Below are positions 1 through 5,893 of a stretch of 6,184 bases of DNA, piece after piece. Under the pieces are notes generated by a model, which ran no database searches, was not told where the DNA came from, and saw only the letters and a program-made list of their open reading frames with translations. Position 1 is the stretch's first letter. The number at the start of each line of letters is the position of its first letter. The stretch comes from DASYAN01 sp036501345 (GTDB lineage: Bacteria; Chloroflexota; Ktedonobacteria; Ktedonobacterales; Ktedonobacteraceae), in contig DASYAN010000356.1 in assembly GCA_036501345.1 (NCBI GenBank), forward strand, positions 1 to 6,184. The letters run 5' to 3'. A program made the position numbers and the translations under genes.

Positions 1-7
1 GCAACCA

Positions 8-1081
8 ATGAATAATCAGACAGCCACCAGTGCTAACGGGCTGATTTGTCCTAAATGCGGTTTTCATAACAGGCCTGGCGCCAAATTTTGTAAACGTGAT
101 GGTCAGCCATTAGTACAGGGTATCGCTGTTGCACCACCACAAATCCGAGCCCAGGCAGCACGTGCCCCTATCCAAGCTAAGCCAGTCTCACGACCACAAT
201 CTATTCAGGCACGTCCGGCCAGTCCTTTCCCAGCTCGTCCCGCACAGCCGATCCAGGCACGGACTGCTACCAATAATGCCAACGCACAAGATCCCGCTTC
301 TGCAGCTTTGCGGGCAGGGCTACAACAGCTGACGAACAAAAATTATCTTAAGGCAATTGAACATTTCACACAAGCACAACAGCAGGGAAAACCTTCCTAT
401 GATGTGCTCTATAACCTTGGTCGTGCTTATCGACAATATGCTCAGTCTGTACGTGATAGCGATAAAAAGCTATCCAACGAAAATATGAAGCGTGCGACTG
501 AGTACTTTGAGGAGGCATTGCGTCAGAAAACCGATGCCTTGGACGCCTACTTTCAGCTAGGCATGTGCCATCGAGATCTGGAGCGCCCATCACATGCTAT
601 CACTGCATTCAAAAAAGCCCTTACTCTAGATCCTCAAGATCCGGCAGTTTATTACCAGCTTGGTCTGGCCGCTATGGAGCAAAACTCGTACCGAGAGGCG
701 GAGGCATACCTTCAGGATGGCTTGAAGATCAAACCCGATCATCCATTAATCCTGATCGCACTGGGACGGTTGTATACTGACACGAAACAGCCAACCTCGG
801 CAATCAAACGGTTGCGTCAGGCTACGCACCAGGACCCAGACCTATGGGAAGGTTGGTATGAACTAGGACGTGCGCATATAAAACAAAAGGAATGGAGCTT
901 TGCCTTGAGCGCACTGGAACGTGCTCGCCAGATTATTGGATATAAAGTTGAAATCTATCATGCAATGGCAACGTGTTATTTAAAAATCAATCAAAAAGCA
1001 GATGCTGGACAAATGGTCAATGAAATTCTGCAACATGATCCTCATAATGCTGAGGCTCTTCGATTAAAAAAAATGCTCTAA
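8..1081 (+). CDS. Zinc ribbon-TPR repeat protein (probable scaffold)
   Basis: This 357-residue protein is probably a cytoplasmic adaptor that holds partner proteins through TPR helices; no catalytic motif or membrane segment is seen. A small zinc ribbon lies at residues 14-31 (C14, C17, C28), but the fourth ligand position is Asp31 instead of Cys. Residues 36-94 form a Pro/Ala/Gln-rich linker with repeated IQA(R/K) units and only basic charges. From about residue 97 to 350 there are roughly seven TPR-like helix pairs; clear ones start near 179 (AYFQLGMCHRDL), 213, 247 and 281, with the typical ALTLDP and GLKIKP turns. The second unit has an insertion near 146-160. The chosen ATG leaves a short lead before the ribbon, as in the neighbouring genes. 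Only seven bases precede it and the frame is open upstream, so the true start could lie outside the window. It is followed after 12 bases by the phosphatase gene, so the two are surely co-transcribed. The exact partner is unknown. Confidence 0.9.
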   Translation: MNNQTATSANGLICPKCGFHNRPGAKFCKRDGQPLVQGIAVAPPQIRAQAARAPIQAKPVSRPQSIQARPASPFPARPAQPIQARTATNNANAQDPASAALRAGLQQLTNKNYLKAIEHFTQAQQQGKPSYDVLYNLGRAYRQYAQSVRDSDKKLSNENMKRATEYFEEALRQKTDALDAYFQLGMCHRDLERPSHAITAFKKALTLDPQDPAVYYQLGLAAMEQNSYREAEAYLQDGLKIKPDHPLILIALGRLYTDTKQPTSAIKRLRQATHQDPDLWEGWYELGRAHIKQKEWSFALSALERARQIIGYKVEIYHAMATCYLKINQKADAGQMVNEILQHDPHNAEALRLKKML

Positions 1082-1088
1082 AGGAGGG
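1081..1088 (+). promoter_or_regulatory. Strong Shine-Dalgarno of the PP2C gene
   Basis: AAGGAGGG lies five bases before the ATG at 1094 and shares its first A with the TAA stop of the TPR gene. It is nearly a full match to the anti-Shine-Dalgarno and fixes the phosphatase start. A ribosome ending on the TPR gene would stop directly over this site, so the two genes are probably translationally coupled. Confidence 0.85.
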
Positions 1089-1093
1089 CAAAG

Positions 1094-3058
1094 ATGCTCT
1101 GTCCCTTATGCCATACACTCAATCGTGACAATGCCAAATTCTGTAAGGGTTGTGGTCAGCTCCTTGCAGTTGAGACAGTTGCTGGAGGACAGGCAACTCA
1201 ATCAGCGGAGACCTTGCAAGGTGTGATGCCATCATCATCACCTCAGCCCTCAGATACATATGGAAGTGCTCAACCACCGGGAGCTGATCAACAACCAACT
1301 CTCGATGCCAATGATCTCAGCTTTGCTCCTACCGAAATTTTTACGCCGGAACAAATGGCAGAGTTTCAGGCTCGACGCTGGCAACGAGATCTTGAGCATG
1401 AGCAGGCTGAGAAGGATGCTTGGGGTCAGACTCATCCTTCTGAGCAGGCAAATAACTCTGGAGTACATCCGGCCTCTGATATCGCCGATGCTCCAACGAT
1501 TTCAGTGACTCCATCACCATTGCCTGCTGGACAGCCTCCGCAGTATCAACAAGATATCGCCGAGCTGCCCACAATAAGTGTGAGTCCGGAGAGTGCACCG
1601 ACTATTTATGCTCCAGTACCACAGCCTGTTTCATCCTCAGGAGTTTCTGGTGTAGAGGAAGGTATTACACCTACGGAGCACTCTGAGATTGCACAGGCAG
1701 CGATGCCTACTGAGGAGTCGAACTCAGCAAGGCATGGAGAAGAAAGCTTCGATCTGGATCAAGCACAAAGCCCAGAACAAGCACCTATAGATAGCCAGCT
1801 CGCCGCCGCTGAGGAAAATTCTGGCACTGCTGAAGCAGATCCGGCAATCCCTAGAGAGGAAAAGAATGTGAATGAGGTAACAGATACAACGCCAGACCAT
1901 GGTGACAACGCATTCCCCATTCTAGCAATTAGTACGCTCGTCGCAGAACGCTATGAAATTATCCAGGTAGCCAAAGATGCTCAGGAAGAACACGTCTACG
2001 AAGTGGCCGACCGCAAAGGCTATCTACGTTGCTGGAACTGCGGCCACGAAGAAAATGCCGAAGACGACGAGTTTTGTAACGATTGTGGTGCAGAGTTGCT
2101 CAACGCCTCTTACCTCATGCACGAATACCCAGCCTCTAATGCGAAAGATGCTGAGACGAGCGTCCTGCAGGGAGCAATCGTCAATACATTTGTCGACCAG
2201 GGCCATACATATGTTATCGAACTCCCTCAGACTCTGCAAAGTGCCTTCCCAAATGGCGCCCACTTACTAGCCGCGGGCGACTCTGACGCAGGGATGGAAC
2301 GAAGGGATTCACCCAATGAGGATAGCACACTTGTCTTGTTGCTGGAACGCGTCCATGAATCGATCTCGTCACCGGCTGGCATCTTCATTGTCTGCGACGG
2401 TTTAGGTGGACACGACAGTGGGCAAGAGGCTAGCCGCATGGCAGTAAAAATTATTGCAGAGCGTATCATTCATGAGTTGCTGTTGCCGCCATTGAATACT
2501 GAAAAGGCAGAAGATGCCGCAAAGCTGCAGGAAGAAGATAACGTGCTAGGTCTTCTCCAACGAGCGATAGAAGAAGCCAATACGACCATCTGTCAACGTA
2601 ACCAACGTGAGAAATCCGACATGGGCTGCACTCTGACCGGTTTTATGATCGTAGGGGAACATGCCTATATCTTTAATGTAGGGGATAGTCGCACATATAT
2701 GTTACGTGATGAAAAACTCTACCAGCTAACCAACGATCACTCGCTCGTCGGACAACTCGTTGCCGGAGGATTGATTGCGCCAGAAGATGTGTATACACAT
2801 CCACAGCGCTCGCAGATTTACCGCAACATTGGCGATAAGCTAAATGTGCAGATTGATGTCTTCAAACAGCAAATTCATCCAGGGGATGTTCTGCTGAGCT
2901 GCTCTGATGGGTTGTGGGAGATGATCCGTGATCCACAGATAACCGATATTCTCAACGCTGCCCCAGATCCACAAGCTGCCTGCACACAATTGATTGAAAC
3001 TGCCAATGCTAATGGAGGAGAGGATAATGTGAGTGCCGTGGTCGTTTTTGTACGCTGA
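1094..3058 (+). CDS. Double zinc ribbon PP2C-type Ser/Thr protein phosphatase
   Basis: This 654-residue protein is a metal-dependent PP2C/PPM phosphatase expected to remove phosphate from Ser/Thr residues in the cytoplasm. Domains in order: zinc ribbon (C3, C6, C17, C20); a long acidic, Pro/Ser/Thr-rich linker, about 21-275, with a helical island near 84-110; a kinase-start-like segment 282-306; a second zinc ribbon (C313, C316, C328, C331); and PP2C from about 390 to the end. Catalytic motifs are intact: NED at 408-410, DGLGGH at 435-440 (Asp435), GCTLT at 511-515, NVGDSR at 528-533, NDHS at 547-550, SDG at 604-606 (Asp605) and GEDN at 642-645 (Asp644). The first motif has two extra residues between its Arg and NED, and about 20 charged residues are inserted near 466-485. 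No membrane segment is visible. The start is set by AAGGAGGG. An active phosphatase is very likely; the role of the N-terminal half is unknown. Confidence 0.95.
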   Translation: MLCPLCHTLNRDNAKFCKGCGQLLAVETVAGGQATQSAETLQGVMPSSSPQPSDTYGSAQPPGADQQPTLDANDLSFAPTEIFTPEQMAEFQARRWQRDLEHEQAEKDAWGQTHPSEQANNSGVHPASDIADAPTISVTPSPLPAGQPPQYQQDIAELPTISVSPESAPTIYAPVPQPVSSSGVSGVEEGITPTEHSEIAQAAMPTEESNSARHGEESFDLDQAQSPEQAPIDSQLAAAEENSGTAEADPAIPREEKNVNEVTDTTPDHGDNAFPILAISTLVAERYEIIQVAKDAQEEHVYEVADRKGYLRCWNCGHEENAEDDEFCNDCGAELLNASYLMHEYPASNAKDAETSVLQGAIVNTFVDQGHTYVIELPQTLQSAFPNGAHLLAAGDSDAGMERRDSPNEDSTLVLLLERVHESISSPAGIFIVCDGLGGHDSGQEASRMAVKIIAERIIHELLLPPLNTEKAEDAAKLQEEDNVLGLLQRAIEEANTTICQRNQREKSDMGCTLTGFMIVGEHAYIFNVGDSRTYMLRDEKLYQLTNDHSLVGQLVAGGLIAPEDVYTHPQRSQIYRNIGDKLNVQIDVFKQQIHPGDVLLSCSDGLWEMIRDPQITDILNAAPDPQAACTQLIETANANGGEDNVSAVVVFVR

Positions 3059-3150
3059 TGGTATATGCTATACTAGTTGCAGTATACTCATTGCTTGCTG
3101 TATCCTGTTGCACTATCCTCAATCGGATTGTGAAAAAGCACAGACTTTAA
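3058..3150 (+). CDS. Possible 30-residue single-pass membrane peptide, overlapping the PP2C stop
   Basis: The ATG at 3058 shares its A with the TGA stop of the phosphatase gene (TGATG), a usual geometry for translational coupling by re-initiation. The frame runs 30 codons to TAA at 3148. Residues 2-21 are almost all hydrophobic (MVYAILVAVYSLLAVSCC at the start, then TIL), with no charge. They are followed by a basic tail, NRIVKKHRL, which predicts one membrane helix with its C-terminus in the cytoplasm. No Shine-Dalgarno stands just before the ATG, so expression would depend on ribosomes finishing the phosphatase. I do not recognise a family. The same bases carry promoter-like repeats, so the ORF could be chance. 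It would be unusual as the only membrane component of an otherwise soluble gene set. Confidence 0.35.
   Translation: MVYAILVAVYSLLAVSCCTILNRIVKKHRL
3077..3121 (+). promoter_or_regulatory. Possible promoter/operator with three TTGCnsTATmCT repeats
   Basis: Three imperfect copies of a 14-base unit occur here: TTGCAGTATACTCA at 3077, TTGCTGTATCCTGT at 3095 and TTGCACTATCCTCA at 3108. They create several sigma70-like pairings, for example TTGCTT (3091-3096) with a 17-base spacer to TATCCT (3114-3119), or TTGCAG (3077-3082) with an 18-base spacer to TATCCT (3101-3106). Just upstream, TATACT (3069-3074) and AGTATA (3081-3086) form a 6-bp inverted repeat. A promoter here would drive the vWA gene separately from the phosphatase. 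The -10 boxes are imperfect and the stretch also reads as a small ORF, so confidence is low. Confidence 0.3.
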
Positions 3151-3171
3151 TCATCGCCTCCACTAATGCAT

Positions 3172-3177
3172 AAGGAG
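3172..3177 (+). promoter_or_regulatory. Shine-Dalgarno of the 20-codon leader ORF
   Basis: AAGGAG lies eight bases before the ATG at 3186. Its strength and spacing are as good as those of the large genes here, and this is the main evidence that the short ORF behind it is translated. Confidence 0.6.
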
Positions 3178-3185
3178 AAGTATCT

Positions 3186-3248
3186 ATGAGTAAACCCAAA
3201 AAATCAATACATTCTGCACTAGGGCCAGCAAGACACGAAAGGAGCTGA
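3186..3248 (+). CDS. Putative 20-residue leader peptide upstream of the vWA gene
   Basis: A 20-codon ORF starts at an ATG with a strong Shine-Dalgarno and ends in TGA two bases before the vWA start codon. The peptide begins MSKPKKSIHS and ends ARHERS; it is basic and hydrophilic, with no signal or membrane segment. The Shine-Dalgarno of the vWA gene lies inside its last codons, so ribosomes translating it would cover and clear that site, a typical arrangement for translational coupling. No run of rare or identical codons suggests amino-acid attenuation. It could also be the remnant of an earlier start of the vWA gene, but its frame differs from that gene. Its function, if any, is more likely in the act of translation than in the peptide. 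Confidence 0.45.
   Translation: MSKPKKSIHSALGPARHERS
3238..3244 (+). promoter_or_regulatory. Shine-Dalgarno of the vWA gene, inside the leader ORF
   Basis: AAAGGAG is six bases before the ATG at 3251 and fixes that start. It overlaps the final codons of the 20-codon ORF that ends at 3248. Confidence 0.75.
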
Positions 3249-3250
3249 AA

Positions 3251-4489
3251 ATGCCAGGAGAGGTAACCCTGACTCACCAGTTAGGCAAAGAGTTCGTACC
3301 CGTCACTGGTGGGAGCCAAGTTGCATACGTTTTACTCGAAGCAAAACCAACGTCGTTAATGGCACAGGTACGTATGCCATTGAATTTTGCCCTGGTGATT
3401 GACCACTCCGGTTCCATGAGAGGTGCCAAGCTCAGGAACGTTCGGGAAGCTGTAAAGATAGTCATTGATCGCTTAGATCCTACCGACTATATCTCAGTGG
3501 TCATCTTCGATGATACCGCCCAGGTGATTATTCCATCCATGCCAGCCAATGATAAGCCTGGTATGAAAGCGGCTATTGACCGTATCCAGGATGCTGGTGG
3601 CACCACGATGTCGCTTGGCATGGTCCACGGATTGGGCGAGCTACGCCGCTGGAACATTCCTAACGCCATCAATCGCATGATCCTGTTAACTGATGGCGTG
3701 ACCTATGGCGACACCGACCGCTGCCGCCAGCTTGCCAGAGATGCCGCTACGTCTGGCATTTCGATCCACCCATTGGGCATTGGCTCTGACTGGGATGAGA
3801 ATCTGTTGGATGACATTGGGCAGATCAGCGGAGGCACGCCAGCTGAGTTTATTCGCAGTCCAGCAGATGCCATGGCTATCTTTGAGCAGCAGGTCCAGAG
3901 CGCCGTCGCCGTCGCCGTCCGTAATGCCACTCTGACATTGCGTCTGCCAGCAGGCGTCACACCACGCAAAGCCGTTAAGGTGCTACCTGTTATTCAGGAT
4001 GTTTCTCCATCTGCTCTATCTGACCGTCAGATTACTATTGGATTGGGTGATCTGGAGAAAGAGACAGCACAGTCTGTATTGGTCGAGTTGATGATTGACC
4101 CTCGTCCAGCTGGTCTCTTCCGCATCTGCCAAACCGAACTGACCTATGATGTACCAGTCGTAGGACTGACTAGAGAGCAAATCCGTGACGATATCAAAGT
4201 AACGTTTACCACAGATACCAATCTGACATCCCAGGTCAACGCTTTAGTTATGAATTTCGCCGAAAGGACCAATGCTCAGCGTCTCGTGACGCGCATGCTG
4301 GATGAGTATAAGCGCACTGGCAAGGCAACTACCAAACTAGCAACCAACGTCACCCGTGTCCTTGATCCAGAAACGCTCGCTGCCATCGAACAAATCAACC
4401 AGGGTCAGCAAATTTCGCAAGAGCAGGTAAAAGATATTGGTAATAAGACGCGCAAACTCACGCAGAGGTTGGACGATTTATTACCCTGA
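3251..4489 (+). CDS. vWA (MIDAS) domain protein
   Basis: This 412-residue protein is predicted to bind a divalent metal and a protein ligand through a von Willebrand factor A domain, about residues 44-220. The MIDAS residues are all present: DHSGS (Asp51, Ser53, Ser55), Thr118/Thr119 in GGTTM, and Asp148 in LLTDG. Strand segments before it (5-43) and after it (225-320, with alternating hydrophobic residues such as ATLTLRLPAG) suggest a beta-sandwich around the vWA fold. The last 90 residues look helical and charged. There is no signal peptide, membrane helix or zinc ribbon, so it is probably cytoplasmic, unlike secreted vWA adhesins. At 412 residues it is about twice the size of TerY-type vWA proteins. 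Its place between a PP2C phosphatase and an FHA protein points to a role in the same signalling module, perhaps as an assembly platform. The exact substrate cannot be told. Confidence 0.93.
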   Translation: MPGEVTLTHQLGKEFVPVTGGSQVAYVLLEAKPTSLMAQVRMPLNFALVIDHSGSMRGAKLRNVREAVKIVIDRLDPTDYISVVIFDDTAQVIIPSMPANDKPGMKAAIDRIQDAGGTTMSLGMVHGLGELRRWNIPNAINRMILLTDGVTYGDTDRCRQLARDAATSGISIHPLGIGSDWDENLLDDIGQISGGTPAEFIRSPADAMAIFEQQVQSAVAVAVRNATLTLRLPAGVTPRKAVKVLPVIQDVSPSALSDRQITIGLGDLEKETAQSVLVELMIDPRPAGLFRICQTELTYDVPVVGLTREQIRDDIKVTFTTDTNLTSQVNALVMNFAERTNAQRLVTRMLDEYKRTGKATTKLATNVTRVLDPETLAAIEQINQGQQISQEQVKDIGNKTRKLTQRLDDLLP

Positions 4490-4498
4490 CCTGACTGC

Positions 4499-4575
4499 AA
4501 GATCTGGTATAGGCGGAGAAATATCTTGGTCAGCATACTCCGACCTCCATGAAACGTGGACCAGATCTTCCACGT
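4499..4575 (+). promoter_or_regulatory. Overlapping inverted repeats in the vWA-FHA gap (possible RNA switch)
   Basis: Two perfect inverted repeats share sequence. AAGATCTGGT at 4499-4508 pairs with ACCAGATCTT at 4560-4569 (10 bp, 51-base loop). ACGTGGA at 4554-4560 pairs with TCCACGT at 4569-4575 (7 bp), leaving CCAGATCT as an eight-base loop. The loop of the second is the right arm of the first, so only one can form, or the arms could meet as a loop contact. Neither is followed by a T-run, so this is not a plain intrinsic terminator. The rest of the 137-base gap shows only a 10-base AATTGCAATT palindrome (4597-4606) and the FHA Shine-Dalgarno. No convincing promoter is visible, although one may be expected here. 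Confidence 0.4.
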
Positions 4576-4609
4576 ACCACTGAAGATAGCATAAAAAATT
4601 GCAATTATG

Positions 4610-4616
4610 AGGAAGG
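4610..4616 (+). promoter_or_regulatory. Shine-Dalgarno of the FHA gene
   Basis: AGGAAGG lies ten bases before the ATG at 4627, a slightly long spacing. No other start codon in this frame lies close to it, so it supports the chosen start. Confidence 0.6.
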
Positions 4617-4626
4617 ATAAATTCTT

Positions 4627-5250
4627 ATGCCAGTACATTGTTCTTTAGGTCATGAAAATCCTGATGGATCAGCATTTTGTGACGAATGCGGCGAGCCATT
4701 GAATGTGGCCACCCCACAAGCTCCTGCAGCTGCTCCAGTTTCAGAACCTGCCGCCACAGACACACAAGCTTGCCCTTCTTGTGGAGCAGTCAATCCCGCT
4801 GGGGAGGCTTTCTGCTCTAACTGTGGTGTCAGCTTGCTGGGTGCACCAGCAGCAGTGAACCAAGTACCAACAGCAGCACCTGTCGAACCTGTTGATCAGC
4901 AAGTTCCTGCTGAAGCTGCAAGTCATTTGCAGGCACGCCTGATCGTTGAAGGCGATAATCAGGAATTTGACCTGAGCGGAAAAGATAATATCCTCGTCGG
5001 ACGCGAAGATGCTGTGAGCAACATCTACCCTGAAGTCGACCTGACCCCCCATGGTGGTGAAGAGGGAGGCGTATCCCGCATGCACGCACGTATTTTCTTC
5101 GAAAACGGCCAATACATGCTAGAGGATGAGAATAGCACCAACTTCACATTCCTCAACCGCCAACGACTCGCCGCCAAAACACCGACTCCCCTTCATGATA
5201 ACGATGAAGTTAGGTTCGGACGCGTCATGCTGCGCTTCAAGACTCCCTAA
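4627..5250 (+). CDS. Double zinc ribbon-FHA domain protein
   Basis: This 207-residue protein is a predicted cytoplasmic reader of phosphothreonine. It begins with two zinc ribbons: the first is a CxxxH/CxxC variant (C5, H9, C18, C21, in the common GHENPDG form), the second a full four-Cys form (C49, C52, C63, C66). Ala/Pro-rich linkers follow each (27-44 and 71-98). The FHA domain fills about 104-207, with the usual phosphopeptide-binding residues: Arg126 in VGRE, Ser150 and His153 in SRMHA, and Asn172 in the NSTN stretch. The usual NGT glycine is replaced (NFT), and the following loop has NR where NG is typical, which may change ligand choice. A negatively charged loop with HGGEEGG sits before the SRMH motif. 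It follows the vWA gene by 137 bases and begins a second tight gene group with the Uma2 gene. Likely ligands are phosphorylated partners in the same locus, but none is proven. Confidence 0.93.
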   Translation: MPVHCSLGHENPDGSAFCDECGEPLNVATPQAPAAAPVSEPAATDTQACPSCGAVNPAGEAFCSNCGVSLLGAPAAVNQVPTAAPVEPVDQQVPAEAASHLQARLIVEGDNQEFDLSGKDNILVGREDAVSNIYPEVDLTPHGGEEGGVSRMHARIFFENGQYMLEDENSTNFTFLNRQRLAAKTPTPLHDNDEVRFGRVMLRFKTP

Positions 5251-5258
5251 CAGAGTAC

Positions 5259-5263
5259 GGAGG
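5259..5263 (+). promoter_or_regulatory. Shine-Dalgarno that sets the Uma2 start
   Basis: GGAGG is six bases before the ATG at 5270. The same frame is open back to an ATG at 5126, inside the FHA gene, but only the 5270 start has a ribosome-binding site, and the protein begins there at the length usual for the family. Confidence 0.8.
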
Positions 5264-5269
5264 TTCTTT

Positions 5270-5875
5270 ATGGTAGCTCAACCGTCACAGTCACAGTTTA
5301 TGACCGTTGAGGAGTGGCGCAAATTGGAGCGGCATAGCGATATCAAGCACGAGTACATTGATGGTCAGGTCTATGCCATGGCAGGAGCGACTCTTGCCCA
5401 TGTCCAGATTAGTTCGAACGCTATGCTAGCCATCAGAAGCGCATTAGGGAACGGGCCATGTTACACCTATGTCTCCGATGCAGCCGCCCGTCTCTCGCCC
5501 ACACGCTATACCTATCCTGATGTAGTAGTAACGTGTGACGAACGAGACCGTCCTACCACGAAGCAGCGGGAAGTGCAAGCCCCACGTGTGGTCATTGAGG
5601 TGCTTTCGCCAGGAAGCACAGAGGAATACGACCGTGGCGAGAAGTTTGGCTATTACCGCGAGTCTCCGACTGTGGAAGAGTATGTACTAGTCAATACAAA
5701 GCGCCAACTAGTCGAAGTGTTTCGCCGCACTGCCGAAGGCTGGACAGCTTACCACGTCTATGGGCCCGGAGATGAGGTTGAGTTGACCAGTATTGGTGTG
5801 CGTATCCCGGTCGCCACTTTTTACGAAATAACCGATGTGCCAGAGGTGTTTGGTGGTCCTAAAGGCAAAGTATGA
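5270..5875 (+). CDS. Uma2 family protein (PD-(D/E)XK nuclease fold, DUF820)
   Basis: This 201-residue protein belongs to the Uma2/DUF820 group, annotated as putative restriction-like endonucleases; the real substrate of most members is unknown. The family pattern is complete: MTVEEWRKL near the start, E28 in KHEYIDGQVYAM, His44 in AHVQISSN, the YPDVVV strand with Asp84, the IEVLSPGS strand with Glu110, and the helix RGEKFGYYRE with Lys125, then EEYVLV. These give the E...D...ExL...K layout of a PD-(D/E)XK site. Length is normal and no truncation is seen. The gene starts 19 bases after the FHA gene and probably shares its transcript. Uma2 genes are abundant, often in many copies, in Cyanobacteria and some Chloroflexota, so the neighbourhood may be incidental rather than functional. 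There is no methyltransferase in the window, so a restriction-modification role is not supported. Confidence 0.92.
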   Translation: MVAQPSQSQFMTVEEWRKLERHSDIKHEYIDGQVYAMAGATLAHVQISSNAMLAIRSALGNGPCYTYVSDAAARLSPTRYTYPDVVVTCDERDRPTTKQREVQAPRVVIEVLSPGSTEEYDRGEKFGYYRESPTVEEYVLVNTKRQLVEVFRRTAEGWTAYHVYGPGDEVELTSIGVRIPVATFYEITDVPEVFGGPKGKV

Positions 5876-5893
5876 CAGAATCGAGAGATAACT

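Noticed and set aside
241..290. Pro/Ala/Gln repeats in the TPR linker as a DNA repeat array or CRISPR-like feature
   Set aside because: The similarity is at the peptide level (IQAR units), copies are irregular, and there are no equal-length spacers; it is a coding low-complexity linker.
4568..4592. TTCCAC/TAGCAT as a promoter for the FHA gene
   Set aside because: The spacer is only 13 bases and the -10 match is poor.
4597..4606. AATTGCAATT palindrome before the FHA gene as an operator
   Set aside because: A single AT-rich 10-base palindrome is expected by chance fairly often and no second copy or clear promoter lies next to it.
4741..5112. A 123-codon open frame on the - strand within the FHA gene
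   Set aside because: It lies wholly opposite a well-supported FHA coding region, has no recognisable domain or clear ribosome-binding site, and has Cys-rich, low-similarity composition typical of an antisense shadow.
5126..5269. A longer N-terminus for the Uma2 protein from the ATG at 5126
   Set aside because: The extra 48 codons overlap the FHA gene in another frame and have no ribosome-binding site; the 5270 start has GGAGG at ideal spacing and the usual family start.
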